Positions 18,086 to 27,859 are shown, numbered from the stretch's first letter. The stretch is DNA of 64,000 nt from Legionella maceachernii (GCF_900167045.1 NZ_FUXJ01000002.1:277122-341121); one strand, 5' to 3'. Program-made: numbers and translations. The notes: a model not told the origin generated them from the sequence alone.

Positions 18086-18874
18086 ATGGTATTTTCATTA
18101 AAGCATGCAGGGATAGCTGTTGTATTTCTTGGTTCATTTTCTTTCTACTCTCTTGTGTTTTCTTCCTCTTTGGGAAAGGCAAAACTGGAATTTACAGGAG
18201 AATTAGGTGTTAATCATTTGCAATTAGGCAACTCCTCTTATCAAATTACTGAGACAGAAACCGATAACCTCCATCAAACTCACAATCCAGTTGTTGGTCA
18301 ATTTAGTCTTGGAGTTGGTTATTTTTTTCCTTTTTCTCGCACTGCTTCTCCAGCTACTCAGTGGCAATGGTTCTCAGGCCTGCGAGCCGCTTTAAATTTA
18401 CACTATTTTGATCATGATTTTTTCAATAATGAGATCAGAGGACAGATTGAGCAGTACCAAGATCCAACAATGAATAATTATCTTTATGGAATCTCCATTG
18501 CCAATGCCCGCCTGATGTTTAATGTCGCATTAACTCTTGCAACCTTAAAGAAATTTTCTCTCTTTGTAAGCGGTGGCATTGGGTCTACGTGGACAAAGCT
18601 GCGCTATGATGATGAGCCTGTCTTAGGAGTTGAGGCAGGTGCCTTATCGTTAAGTAGCTATAAAAAAACAGGATTTGCTGCTGAAGGAGGAGTAGGTATC
18701 GCTTATCAGATTAAAGAAAATACTCACCTTTTACTCCAATATCTTTATGCTGATTTAGGCACAGTCAGAACAGCTAATACAGGTATTTTAGATGGAGAAT
18801 TTGCGGTTATCGGCCCAGCTCGTTTTCACTTGCGTTCACAGGGAATTTCATTAGGTATCCGTATAAATCCCTAG
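18086..18874 (+). CDS. Predicted outer-membrane beta-barrel protein
   Basis: A 262-residue protein with a hydrophobic N-terminal segment (about 7-28, with FLGSFSFYSLVFSSS) that serves as a signal peptide. The rest has alternating polar/hydrophobic stretches and many glycines and aromatics, such as GQFSLGVGYFFPF, LFVSGGIGSTW and AAEGGVGIAYQI. It ends in a strand-like ISLGIRINP. This fits an OmpA-like/opacity-type eight-stranded porin-fold barrel. I do not recognise a specific family member. The next gene, encoding a secreted C11 protease, follows 26 bases later on the same strand, so the two may be co-transcribed. Confidence 0.8.
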   Translation: MVFSLKHAGIAVVFLGSFSFYSLVFSSSLGKAKLEFTGELGVNHLQLGNSSYQITETETDNLHQTHNPVVGQFSLGVGYFFPFSRTASPATQWQWFSGLRAALNLHYFDHDFFNNEIRGQIEQYQDPTMNNYLYGISIANARLMFNVALTLATLKKFSLFVSGGIGSTWTKLRYDDEPVLGVEAGALSLSSYKKTGFAAEGGVGIAYQIKENTHLLLQYLYADLGTVRTANTGILDGEFAVIGPARFHLRSQGISLGIRINP

Positions 18875-18900
18875 TCGCTTTATTAAAAGGATTCAATACC

Positions 18901-21084
18901 ATGCGTAAATACAGTTATCTATTGGTGTTTTTTTGTTGTTGGACGCATTGGCTTTGGGCAGCGAAACTACCTTTAGAATTTGTTTCCTTACCTGTTATAA
19001 CAGACATGGAGCCTAATCAGTCTCAAACCCTGACTTACGTAATTCACAATAATTTACCCACACAATATTTACCTTTACGCAGTATTACTGTTATCAATGG
19101 TGGTGATCAGCAGCCCCCTTCTCCTGCTGCAATAGCGAGTACCTGCGGGACTTTTATTGCCCCTAATGCTTATTGTTCAATTATTGTTACTTTGGGTAAT
19201 CTAGTTCCAGGTAGGTTTTATCGCCATTTAGTGATTGATTACAATGGAAGAGCACCCTTAGTGAGTAGTATTGCTTTTAATGTGACTCAAGCGAAGTACA
19301 CAATCTTAATGTATATAGTGGGTTCTGATTTGGAATCACTAGGTCAATCCGCTAGCTTTAATATCAATCAAATGGCCACGGTGGGTTCTTCTAAGGAAAT
19401 GAAAGTGGTTTTAGAAACCGGAGGTGCTAATGCACCTGGTTGGCTAACTGTGCAACGCAAGATTGTACTGCCAGGAAGTGCCGTAACTCTTCAGGATTTA
19501 GGTCCTGTCAACATGGCAGCAGCGAGTACCATTCAGGATTTTATCCAATGGGGAATGACTAACTTTCCAGCGGATAATTATATTTTAATTTTTAACGATC
19601 ACGGCGGTGGTCCAAATGGTGGTTTTGGCGGAGATGAGCTTTACAATAATGCCGCGACACCTATCAATCAATTGGTTGCTGCCATTAGAGGAGCCACTCT
19701 CAATACAGGGAAGCGTTTTGAAATGATCGGTTTTGATGCCTGTTTAATGGCTAGTGCAGAGCTCTTAGCAGGTCTAGCTCCGTATACCAATTATTTCGTC
19801 GCTTCGGAAGATTTAGAACCTGGTCAAGGATGGCAGTACAACACTTTTCTTGCTTATGTAAAGAATAATTTACTGGCTAATGGATTAGCCATTGGTATCG
19901 ATATTATTAATGGCTATATGAGCCAGAATGAAGGTGATTCCACCACGTTATCAATAGCCGCTTCCTCTGAGGTAGCTAATTTAATTGCTGCAATTAGCAA
20001 TTTTGCAAATGCTTTAAACAGCCATGTTCGTTCTGTTTCTGAGTGGAAAGCCATTGCGAATGCACGCTATAAATCGGCTGATTATTCAACGTCCATATGG
20101 GAGGCGAATAGTTTCGATGTAGTGGATTTGACCGCCTTTGCTACAGCCGTTGCTGCCCAATTTCCAGCAGATCCCGTACTGCAACTCGCTACAAACGCCG
20201 TAGTCAGTGCGAATGCGAATACCATTAAGTATTTATTAAACAGCGCTAATCGAGCCGACTCAAACGGATTGACTGTTTATTTTCCTTCCATTTTAGGGCA
20301 GTATGACCCAGACTACCCGAGTAATACGAAATTAAATGGTCAGGAATTTTTTTCAACCAATTATGTTAGCTTAGTACAAGATTATTATCAGTTTTATAGT
20401 GCTAATACTTCTAGCTTAGTAGCCAACCCGACCAATCTACAATATGACGGAACTACCTATACCGCCACAATAACGAATGATTACAATGAATTATTTGCTG
20501 CCGTGGGTAATGATGCATGTCCCTTTAGTGTTTTTGACAGAAGGAATAACCCTCTCTCTTCCCCTCCTTGTTATACCTCAATTCAATATCAGGGAATTGA
20601 TGCTGTGGCTGGAGTTTCCAACACCTGGAATATTAGTTTTGTAAAAGCAGATCATGTGGATGAATGGCCGTTAATTAATGATGAGCCCATGCTATTAATT
20701 CCTGATGATGCCACTCCTAGTGTGCCTGGAGAGGACACTTTTATAATCCCCGTTACCATGAGCGATGCAGGTTACAGTACAGGATTCTTGAGTGTCGTGA
20801 AAAATGCCAATGGAACTTATGAAGTAGTGGGTTTCCAAAAATCGGTTGGTAGTTCAAACACCGCAGCAAAGATAACGGACATAGAGAATGGCACGCAATT
20901 CTTTTTACGAACCTATGCTTTTGATGGCAGTAGATGGTTATTATTGCGCACCGACGTTGCGATAACGTCACCTTTTACGATTTCCTTTGGTTCAGTATCT
21001 GCACCTGCATTTACTAATTTTAGGTTTTTGGTGGGGGATAGAACCGGCAATCTGACGATTACGGACGACTCAAAGCCTTATTAA
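18901..21084 (+). CDS. Secreted clostripain-family (C11) cysteine peptidase
   Basis: A 727-residue exported protein with a signal peptide (about 1-20, ending LWAAK). An N-terminal beta-rich domain (about 25-130) is followed by a peptidase C11 domain from about residue 137 (TILMYIVGSDLES). The catalytic histidine is in NDHGGGPNGGFGGDEL near 237 and the catalytic cysteine in GFDACLMASAE near 281, followed by ASEDLEPGQGW. A long C-terminal region (about 490-727) looks like additional beta domains. C11 enzymes cleave after basic residues, often Arg, and mature by self-cleavage. Secretion to the periplasm or outside is predicted. It probably forms a pair with the barrel gene upstream; the substrate is unknown. 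Confidence 0.9.
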   Translation: MRKYSYLLVFFCCWTHWLWAAKLPLEFVSLPVITDMEPNQSQTLTYVIHNNLPTQYLPLRSITVINGGDQQPPSPAAIASTCGTFIAPNAYCSIIVTLGNLVPGRFYRHLVIDYNGRAPLVSSIAFNVTQAKYTILMYIVGSDLESLGQSASFNINQMATVGSSKEMKVVLETGGANAPGWLTVQRKIVLPGSAVTLQDLGPVNMAAASTIQDFIQWGMTNFPADNYILIFNDHGGGPNGGFGGDELYNNAATPINQLVAAIRGATLNTGKRFEMIGFDACLMASAELLAGLAPYTNYFVASEDLEPGQGWQYNTFLAYVKNNLLANGLAIGIDIINGYMSQNEGDSTTLSIAASSEVANLIAAISNFANALNSHVRSVSEWKAIANARYKSADYSTSIWEANSFDVVDLTAFATAVAAQFPADPVLQLATNAVVSANANTIKYLLNSANRADSNGLTVYFPSILGQYDPDYPSNTKLNGQEFFSTNYVSLVQDYYQFYSANTSSLVANPTNLQYDGTTYTATITNDYNELFAAVGNDACPFSVFDRRNNPLSSPPCYTSIQYQGIDAVAGVSNTWNISFVKADHVDEWPLINDEPMLLIPDDATPSVPGEDTFIIPVTMSDAGYSTGFLSVVKNANGTYEVVGFQKSVGSSNTAAKITDIENGTQFFLRTYAFDGSRWLLLRTDVAITSPFTISFGSVSAPAFTNFRFLVGDRTGNLTITDDSKPY

Positions 21085-21126
21085 ACCACTCTCGCAAGGG
21101 ATTTAATGCGAATTGAACGCGAAAAT

Positions 21127-22191
21127 TTAAATTCCTAATATTTCTTTTGTCTGTGCATCACTCACTGGCAAGAGGTATTTACAAAAATCATGGCGTTTTT
21201 GGTGGGCTTTACGCAGGCTTAAGAAACTTTGCTGAAGATGGTGTGAAGATTTCAATAAAGTGGTTTCTTCAAGCGGGTTATAGAGATGCAGGGCCAGCTC
21301 CTGCCAGCTCTCAACTTCATTGAAGGAAATAGACCCTGTAACTGCCGGTTCACTAATAGAAGGAGGGGCTAGATTAAAGCAAGCATGCAATTTCTTACTG
21401 ACCATATGAATGGCATTGTATTTTGCTTCGATGCTGTGTCCGGCTATATGGGGAGTACAGAGTGTCGCACTTTTTATAATTTCTGGGTTGATGTGAGGCT
21501 CATTCGTGTAGACGTCAGTACAGTAAATAATGGGTTTTTTGAGCTGTAATAGGGCTTCTTCATCCATTATTCCACCACGTGAGGCGTTAATAATCACTGC
21601 CGTTGGTTTGAGCTGGTTAAGAAGTGTTTCACTAAAGAGGTTTCGGCTTGGATGAGGAAGGTTATCGTGTAAATTGGCATGGATGGCAATGAGATCGCAT
21701 TGCAGAATTGTTTCAAGAGTACAGCTACTAAAAAGGGGATCCTTTTCACTTTTAAGTGGGTCATAACAGTGTACTTCCATGCCAGCGGCCATCAAACGTT
21801 TAACGACTTTAGCCCCGACTTCTCCTACTCCGATAACTCCTGCTTGTACCTCACTAAACCCTTTATATTTTTGCAAAAACGCCAGGGTAGCAATCACATA
21901 ATCGGCTACAGCTACAGCATTGCTCCCCTTGGCATCAATTAGTTCAATGCCATTATTCTGTAAATAAAGGTAATCGATATGATCAGTGCCGGAACTTGCT
22001 GTGGCAACATAACGTAGCGACTGACCTTTTAATAACTGTTCATTCACTTTGAGTGTGGAACGGCAAAGTAAAATATGCTGATCGTTAAGAAGATGAGGAA
22101 TTTCATCGGCATGGCGATAGACGCTAAGCTCAAACGGTTTAGGAAAGGCTTCAATTAACCCAGGTAAGCTGGCATCGGCGAGAATTTTCAT
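21127..22191 (-). CDS. pdxB: Erythronate-4-phosphate dehydrogenase PdxB
   Basis: PdxB is the NAD-dependent D-2-hydroxyacid dehydrogenase that oxidises 4-phosphoerythronate in the DXP-independent branch of pyridoxal phosphate synthesis. It begins MKILADASLPG. The nucleotide-binding GVIGVGEVGAKV is near 120, the catalytic Arg lies in INASRGGIMDEE, the Glu in TNEPHINPE and the His in TPHIAGHS. A PdxB-type C-terminal dimerisation domain follows. The 354 residues are about 25 shorter than E. coli PdxB. The start overlaps the end of the upstream site-2 protease gene by four bases, so the two form an operon. Confidence 0.93.
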   Translation of the reverse strand: MKILADASLPGLIEAFPKPFELSVYRHADEIPHLLNDQHILLCRSTLKVNEQLLKGQSLRYVATASSGTDHIDYLYLQNNGIELIDAKGSNAVAVADYVIATLAFLQKYKGFSEVQAGVIGVGEVGAKVVKRLMAAGMEVHCYDPLKSEKDPLFSSCTLETILQCDLIAIHANLHDNLPHPSRNLFSETLLNQLKPTAVIINASRGGIMDEEALLQLKKPIIYCTDVYTNEPHINPEIIKSATLCTPHIAGHSIEAKYNAIHMVSKKLHACFNLAPPSISEPAVTGSISFNEVESWQELALHLYNPLEETTLLKSSHHLQQSFLSLRKAHQKRHDFCKYLLPVSDAQTKEILGI

Positions 22192-22847
22192 ATACCAAAT
22201 AAGGTGTAAATTCCAGCCAGAGACCAGCGTAGAAGAGGAAGAATGAACCAGCCTAAGGCACCCGTAAAGATAAGGGCCAGAAGAATAAAAAAACCATAAG
22301 GCTCAATTTTTTGGTACTGAATAGCCTGCTTAATGGGTAAAAGGCTGGCAACAATTCGGCTTCCATCCAAGGGTGGAATGGGAACTAAATTTAAGTACGC
22401 TAATACAAGATTAATCATTATGCCTGCTTGCCCTGTGAGTGCCATAAATAAAGCAGCACTGGAGGTGGTCGGATTCAATATCATCCCTAGCTTAAGGCAA
22501 ATTGCCCACAAAAAAGCCATGAGTAAATTGGATAGTGGGCCTGCTGCGGTAGCAAGGGCCAAATCACGACGAGGATTATGTAACAAAGAAGCATTAATGG
22601 GCACGGGTTTTGCCCAACCAAAGACGAAACTAAATTGGCTTAGTAGGAGCACTACGATGGGAACGAATACAGTACCAATAAGATCGATGTGTTTTAGTGG
22701 GTTAAAGCTCAATCGTCCAAGCATTTTAGCCGTTGTATCGCCAAAACGAGAGGCCACCCAGGCATGTGCCGCTTCATGGATTGTGATTGCGAAGAGTACA
22801 GGCAGTATCCAAATGACTATTCGCTGGACAGTTGATAATTCGAGCAT
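22188..22847 (-). CDS. Site-2 protease family (M50) membrane metalloprotease
   Basis: A polytopic inner-membrane zinc protease of the YwhC/Rip-like minimal S2P group. The first helix carries the zinc motif HEAAH (in ITIHEAAHAWVASRFGD) and a later helix has LVPIPPLDGSRI, the NPDG-type second metal site; here Asp is kept and the Asn-Pro is replaced by Pro-Pro. About five membrane segments and no PDZ domain are seen in 219 residues. The ATG at 22847 is preferred over a GTG at 22856 because of spacing from an AAGG site. The substrate is unknown. It is co-transcribed with pdxB. Confidence 0.9.
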   Translation of the reverse strand: MLELSTVQRIVIWILPVLFAITIHEAAHAWVASRFGDTTAKMLGRLSFNPLKHIDLIGTVFVPIVVLLLSQFSFVFGWAKPVPINASLLHNPRRDLALATAAGPLSNLLMAFLWAICLKLGMILNPTTSSAALFMALTGQAGIMINLVLAYLNLVPIPPLDGSRIVASLLPIKQAIQYQKIEPYGFFILLALIFTGALGWFILPLLRWSLAGIYTLFGI

Positions 22848-23059
22848 GAATAACACGCCTTGTTAAGAGAAGGCTAATTCTAGCGGATAGTTGTTCCTCT
22901 GCTCAAGGTTTTCTTTCCAGTACAACTAGCAGGTGGTAAAGCGGCTCATAGACAAAATGAAGATTTCTAAGATGGCTTAAAAGTTAGATGCAGCTATCTT
23001 ATTGTACGCAATTTATTTTGCAGTATCTTGAGTATATACTCCTAGCTCACAGACTTTTC

Positions 23060-24724
23060 ATGCTCACTATGAAAGTGATGACATTGCCGAAATTAACTCA
23101 TTATTTGCTCTTAACATTATTTTCCTTGCTCCTTTTACTGCCAGGGATTGTCAAAATGCCTGTCATGGACAGGGACGAGGCGCATTTTGCGCAAGCAAGT
23201 CGACAAATGGTACAAACAGGTAACTATTTTCAAATTCGTTTCCAAGAGACGACGCGTTTTCGCAAGCCCCCTGGCATTAATTGGCTACAGGCTGCCTCAG
23301 TGAAGTTATTTAGCAATCCCGATGCAAACATCATATGGCCTTATCGTATTCCCTCGTTGCTAGGAGCCTTAATCTCTATTTTATTAACTTATTTTTTTTC
23401 CCGCCGGTTTCTCGGACAGACGGTTGCGGTGTTAGCCGCGGTAATGCTTGCTTCTACCTTGCTGCTCGTTGTCGAAAGCCATATGGCTGTAATTGATGCT
23501 TCATTACTGTCCTCTGTTGTGCTGATGCAAGGTGCGCTTTGGATCATTTACCAAGCAGGTATAGAGGGCAAAAGAGTGCATTGGGGCTGGGCCGCTTGTT
23601 TTTGGTTAGCAATGACCTATGGACTTGTGCTAAAAGGGGTTACCCCTTTGGTCGGTATTTTATCGATAATTGCTTTATGCCTTGTTGAAAGGCGAATCGC
23701 TTGGCTGCGCAATTTACAAGTGATGAAAGGAGTATTGGTATTTATTGCGCTCAGTCTTGCCTGGATAATCATGGTCAATGAGGCAGAGCATTCCAATTAC
23801 CTTTTGCAAGTGATTCATAGGGATTTACTTCCTAAGTTAAAAGGGGGACACGAATCACATGGGAAGCCTCCTCTCTTTCACCTCTTAATTCTCCCGTTGA
23901 CTTTCTGGCCTGCGTCACTATTTTTATGGCAAGCGGGGGTTCATGCGGTTAAGCACCGGCGAGAAAAAGTCATCAAATTTTTACTGGCTTGGATCATTCC
24001 AACCTGGATTTTTTTTGAATTAATGCCGACAAAGCTTCCACAATACGTCCTTCCGACTTTTCCAGCAATCGCTTTATTATGTGCTTTGGCAATTCAAGGA
24101 GATAATCACGATAAAAAACCAGGAAAATGGTTACATCTACTGCAAGTGCTTTGGGTTGTTTTATCAACAGGTTTAGCCCTCAGTTTCGTAAGCTTGCCTT
24201 ATTTAGTGATGCAACAATTTACGTTGGCAAGCGTTGCTCTGTGCATTTCAATAGTAGTACTAAGTGTTATCGCTGCTCGCTTTGCTTGGAACGGGATTTA
24301 TCGTCAGGCCTACCTAACAACTCTATTGATAGCACTAATCAGTTATTCACTGATCTTTACTGCTCTTCTTCCTCAGTTAAAACCCGTATGGCTTACTTCA
24401 AATCTTGTGCAGCTTGTTAATGGAAAAGCGATTGCGGATGATAAACCCTTACTTGTGGTCGGTTTTGATGAACCAAGTCTTGTGTTTAATTTAAATACTA
24501 AATCGGTCCAATTTGTGAATGGTGTACTCGCTGGACAAATCTTACAATCGGACCCTTCACGCATTGCTATCGTGGAGGCAAATCATTTTGCCCATTGGGA
24601 AAACAGTTTCATGGACTTAGCAATTTTGGGGCGAATCAAAGGATTTAACTACAGCAAAGGGCATTGGGTGGAGCTTTTTTTGATTGGACAGCAAAAGCCT
24701 GGGGTTAGCCATGTCACCCTTTGA
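23060..24724 (+). CDS. ArnT/PMT-family (GT39/GT83) membrane glycosyltransferase
   Basis: A polytopic transferase that moves a sugar from a polyprenyl-phosphate donor to a periplasmic acceptor such as lipid A or protein. The N-terminal hydrophobic helix is followed by the family signature MDRDEAHFAQASRQM, with the catalytic Asp/Glu pair, and RFRKPPGINWLQ. Many hydrophobic segments span the middle, and a C-terminal soluble part ends near residue 550. The start is uncertain among in-frame ATGs at 23060, 23069 and 23078; an earlier one at 22988 was rejected. It overlaps the PAP2 gene by 14 bases. An ArnT-like role in lipid A modification is inferred from neighbours. Confidence 0.85.
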   Translation: MLTMKVMTLPKLTHYLLLTLFSLLLLLPGIVKMPVMDRDEAHFAQASRQMVQTGNYFQIRFQETTRFRKPPGINWLQAASVKLFSNPDANIIWPYRIPSLLGALISILLTYFFSRRFLGQTVAVLAAVMLASTLLLVVESHMAVIDASLLSSVVLMQGALWIIYQAGIEGKRVHWGWAACFWLAMTYGLVLKGVTPLVGILSIIALCLVERRIAWLRNLQVMKGVLVFIALSLAWIIMVNEAEHSNYLLQVIHRDLLPKLKGGHESHGKPPLFHLLILPLTFWPASLFLWQAGVHAVKHRREKVIKFLLAWIIPTWIFFELMPTKLPQYVLPTFPAIALLCALAIQGDNHDKKPGKWLHLLQVLWVVLSTGLALSFVSLPYLVMQQFTLASVALCISIVVLSVIAARFAWNGIYRQAYLTTLLIALISYSLIFTALLPQLKPVWLTSNLVQLVNGKAIADDKPLLVVGFDEPSLVFNLNTKSVQFVNGVLAGQILQSDPSRIAIVEANHFAHWENSFMDLAILGRIKGFNYSKGHWVELFLIGQQKPGVSHVTL

Positions 24725-25361
24725 TCGCTTATTGGCAATTATGACAAAACCCCTGGTTATGATGCTCTATTTTGGATTAATAGCACTGTTGTTTTTTTAT
24801 TTGGATAAACCGATTGCTTATTATTTTCATGCTCTTGATTTAAGGCATCATCTCCCCCTTTTAAGTGTTCTCACTCGTTTTGGATTAGGGGCTGTTTATG
24901 TTCCTACTTTTTTGGCCTTAGCACTGTGCTTTCGTTACCTTGTTAAAAATCCGAGGTTGGAAGCGAAGGCCTGGTTTTTATTAATGTGTGTTATTGTTCC
25001 AGGATTAATCTGCTTATTGCTGAAAATGGCTTTAGGGCGCGCTCGCCCAAGGTTGCTTTTAGATGGCCAAATGTATGGTTTCTACGGATTGAAATGGAAC
25101 CCAAATTTTTGGTCACTTCCTTCAGGCCATACAACGACCATTATGAGCGTTATCTTTGGTTTATGTATTTTGTTCCCGCGCTATTTTTATTGGTTTATTT
25201 TATTGGGAATAGCAGTGGCTTTATCAAGGGTTTTTCTAAGTCATCATTATCTTAGTGATGTGCTATTTGCTGCTTACCTTGCTTTGATCGAAGTAGGGCT
25301 TTTGCGGAACATCTTGCGACGTAAATCGTGGCTAGCCCCTGTGTGGCAACATACTGTATAA
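24711..25361 (+). CDS. PAP2-family lipid phosphatase
   Basis: A 216-residue integral-membrane phosphatase of the PAP2 superfamily. The three signature blocks are present: KMALGRARPR (KxxxxxxRP), PSGHTTT and SRVFLSHHYLSD (SRxxxxxHxxxD), with the catalytic histidines in the last two. Five to six membrane helices are visible. Family members dephosphorylate undecaprenyl pyrophosphate, lipid A (LpxE/LpxF) or phosphatidylglycerophosphate. Its place inside a glycosyltransferase cluster favours recycling of a polyprenyl carrier or lipid A dephosphorylation. The start at 24711 lies within the end of the ArnT-like gene and follows a GGGG site. Confidence 0.9.
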   Translation: MSPFDRLLAIMTKPLVMMLYFGLIALLFFYLDKPIAYYFHALDLRHHLPLLSVLTRFGLGAVYVPTFLALALCFRYLVKNPRLEAKAWFLLMCVIVPGLICLLLKMALGRARPRLLLDGQMYGFYGLKWNPNFWSLPSGHTTTIMSVIFGLCILFPRYFYWFILLGIAVALSRVFLSHHYLSDVLFAAYLALIEVGLLRNILRRKSWLAPVWQHTV

Positions 25362-25394
25362 TGGCTAAATTTTGCTATCTTAGGTAGTCTTTAA

Positions 25395-26126
25395 ATGTCT
25401 TCAGATCAACAAAGAGAAGTATCCATAGTGATACCTGTTTACAATGAAGTTGATAACGTTGAGGCATTATATCAGGAAATTAGAGCCGCTTTGCCGGCAG
25501 ATGATTTTACTTATGAAGTGATTTTTGTTGATGATGGAAGTGTTGATGGGACAGTCGCTCGTCTAAAGACGTTAGCTCAGGTCCATAAAAATTTGCGTGT
25601 GGTTTATCATAAGCGCAATTACGGTCAAAGTGCTGCCTTATTAAGTGGTGCGAGAGCTGCTCGCTATTCAATGCTGGTTACGTTGGACGGTGATGGTCAG
25701 AATGATCCAGCTGATATTCCTCGTCTGTTTGCACACTTGCAAGACGCGAATACAGTGGTTTTAGGGAATCGCAACAAAAGAGATGATAATCACTTACGTA
25801 AAATGTCTTCGCTGATTGGTAATCGTGTGAGGCGTCAACTATTGAAGGACGAATGCTCTGACACCGGCTGTAGTTTAAAATTATTTCCGCGCGAGGCATT
25901 TTTAGCCCTTCCTCATTTCAATCATTTACATCGTTTTTTACCTGCATTATTTAAAAGAGCAGGGTTTAAGTTGATTAACTTACCCGTTAATCATCGACCT
26001 CGCAGACACGGCGTATCTAAATATGGGGTCATGAACCGCTTGTTTGTTGGCATACATGATTTAATCGGTGTTCGCTGGTTGCTCAAACGTCCGTGTGCAC
26101 CGGAGGTGTCCATCAATGAACATTAA
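25395..26126 (+). CDS. GT2 glycosyltransferase, dolichol-phosphate-mannose-synthase-like
   Basis: A 243-residue inverting GT-A enzyme, likely making a polyprenyl-phosphate sugar on the cytoplasmic face. Features are VSIVIPVYNEVDNV near 9, the DDGSVDGT loop near 47, the metal-binding DGDGQNDP near 98 and RHGVSKYG near 206. ArnC and GtrB relatives have two C-terminal membrane helices, but none is present here, so it resembles soluble Dpm1. It is followed by a LAB_N protein gene that overlaps its end by 11 bases, a pairing common in such loci. It could supply the donor lipid to the ArnT-like transferases on either side. Confidence 0.9.
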   Translation: MSSDQQREVSIVIPVYNEVDNVEALYQEIRAALPADDFTYEVIFVDDGSVDGTVARLKTLAQVHKNLRVVYHKRNYGQSAALLSGARAARYSMLVTLDGDGQNDPADIPRLFAHLQDANTVVLGNRNKRDDNHLRKMSSLIGNRVRRQLLKDECSDTGCSLKLFPREAFLALPHFNHLHRFLPALFKRAGFKLINLPVNHRPRRHGVSKYGVMNRLFVGIHDLIGVRWLLKRPCAPEVSINEH

Positions 26127-26418
26127 TTATTTTTGGCTCGCGATAGGCTTTATTGGACAGGGAATATTTTCTGCGCGTTTTATTGTTCAATGGCTAGTCA
26201 GTGAAAAAGAGAAAAAAAGCGTTATTCCCGTTGCTTTCTGGTATTTGAGTTTATTTGGGGGAATTACATTATTGCTTTATTCAATTTATAAGCGCGATCC
26301 AGTCTTTATTTTAGGGCAGGCAACAGGCGTATTTATTTATGCGCGCAATTTGTACTTGATTCACCGCGAGCGAGGCTCTCGCTTTAGGATAAGGCAATCC
26401 AGTTTTGCGCGAAAATAG
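26116..26418 (+). CDS. LAB_N (lipid A biosynthesis N-terminal domain) membrane protein
   Basis: A 100-residue membrane protein consisting only of the LAB_N domain (PF07578-type), the small unit sometimes fused to LpxB. It shows three hydrophobic segments and the typical IGQGIFSARFIVQWLVSEKE and VIPVAFWYLSLFGG blocks, then GQATGVFIYARNLYLI. The ATG at 26116 is chosen because of a strong CGGAGGTG site. Stand-alone copies usually sit next to GT2 and ArnT-like genes, as here, and may help move or hold the lipid-linked sugar; that role is inferred. Confidence 0.9.
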   Translation: MNINYFWLAIGFIGQGIFSARFIVQWLVSEKEKKSVIPVAFWYLSLFGGITLLLYSIYKRDPVFILGQATGVFIYARNLYLIHRERGSRFRIRQSSFARK

Positions 26419-26443
26419 AAGAGCAGCAAAACTGCACTGCTGA

Positions 26444-27859
26444 TTATTTAACCGAAGAGTAAGCATAGCCTGCAATGACTAGATGATTTTTCGGATTTTT
26501 AATCAGAGTTATGCCGCTGATCTCAGGTTGCTTGACGGCAAAAAAATCGATCCAGATTGGGCGTAAAGACGTTTGCCAAACCAGTAAAGAATTTCCTTGA
26601 GGCAATTTAGGATAAGTCGATGGATGCAATAACCATCCATAGTGATCAGGTCGCAGTAACATGAAATTTCCCAAAAGCCAAAGAGAGTCAGCGACAATAA
26701 ATTTTGTTTGCTGATGATCGGTATTAATGGCTTGTACCATTTGATTAATGAGAAACTCATCTTGTATTTTCTGCTTACTGTGGCTTCGATGGATTAACAC
26801 CATAAGAAAAATGAATTGAACCGTTAAAGCGAGAATCAAAAAATACTTTACCCTTTGCTTTAATTGATTCGTTAGATTCACTTGTTTAAAGAGCAAAAGC
26901 GGGCATAAAAAAAGAATGGGTATAAGCCAGCGTGTTTCAAAATTGCTCATTCCACTGAAAAAAATCAACGAAACCAGCAATGGGAAGCATAGTCTATGGT
27001 AACGAACGAGTAAGGAATGTAAATGGTTTTGCAATGGCACAGATTGCTTCGCAGGGAAAAAAAGGTAAATGATAATGAAAGATGGCACTGCGAAACTAAG
27101 ACTTGTTTTCATTAAATACCCTAAACCTAGCAATCGGTTATGATCACTTGCTAATTTGTAAGCGCTGCGAAAAGCAAGATTGGGGAAGTGGGCTATCCAG
27201 AAAAAATAGGGGCTCGCTATAGCGCCAGCGATGAGTAAAGTGATTAAACTGTGCCAATTAATTATTTTAGAGCGGTAATGCGGTAGAGAAATTGCAGTAA
27301 AAACAAATAAAGCAAGAAAAATCAAGTAATTAAATTTCGATAAAAATCCTATCCCAATAATAAGTCCTAAAATGGTATACCAGAGCGTTTTCCCCAACAA
27401 GGAGGGGGCAATAAACCAATACCAGGTAAGGCATGCGGCGAATAACGCTAAAATAGAATGAGTATTGTCCTTTATTAAATCAAGACTAATCGCCGGAATG
27501 AATACCCAGCTCAATGTAGCGCACCAGGCTAATGAAACGGAGGGGCAATAAAGGCGGCAAATTTGATGAAAGCTATAAAAGCAACCAAAAAGGAGTAGCG
27601 ATTTTAGTAAAGCAAGACTGGCGAGATTCCGACCTAATAATTTAAAAAAAAAGTACTGCAGCCAGGAATAAAGAGGGGGTTGATCAGGGTATCCAGGAAG
27701 AAGCTGCTGCGCCATGACCATTTGCTCTGCTTCATCAATCTCTAAAAGCGATCCGCGCAAAAAAAGGCGGACGAAAAAAAGAAGGACAGCAAAAAAAAAT
27801 AAAAGGATCGCCGGTCGATTGAGCCATGAGTGTTGTTTAATGAGATTTTTAGAGAACAT
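26444..27859 (-). CDS. Second ArnT/PMT-like (GT39) glycosyltransferase
   Basis: A 471-residue polytopic membrane protein with the PMT_2 signature near its start: LLEIDEAEQMVMAQ, supplying the Asp/Glu pair, then PGYPDQPPLYSWLQ. About ten hydrophobic segments follow and a short soluble tail, without the large periplasmic domain of ArnT. It is convergent with the GT2-LAB_N unit and divergent from ugd. It differs clearly from the transferase at 23060, so it is not a recent duplicate. The acceptor is unknown; lipid A or O-antigen decoration is inferred from context. No strong ribosome site is seen upstream. Confidence 0.85.
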   Translation of the reverse strand: MFSKNLIKQHSWLNRPAILLFFFAVLLFFVRLFLRGSLLEIDEAEQMVMAQQLLPGYPDQPPLYSWLQYFFFKLLGRNLASLALLKSLLLFGCFYSFHQICRLYCPSVSLAWCATLSWVFIPAISLDLIKDNTHSILALFAACLTWYWFIAPSLLGKTLWYTILGLIIGIGFLSKFNYLIFLALFVFTAISLPHYRSKIINWHSLITLLIAGAIASPYFFWIAHFPNLAFRSAYKLASDHNRLLGLGYLMKTSLSFAVPSFIIIYLFFPAKQSVPLQNHLHSLLVRYHRLCFPLLVSLIFFSGMSNFETRWLIPILFLCPLLLFKQVNLTNQLKQRVKYFLILALTVQFIFLMVLIHRSHSKQKIQDEFLINQMVQAINTDHQQTKFIVADSLWLLGNFMLLRPDHYGWLLHPSTYPKLPQGNSLLVWQTSLRPIWIDFFAVKQPEISGITLIKNPKNHLVIAGYAYSSVK

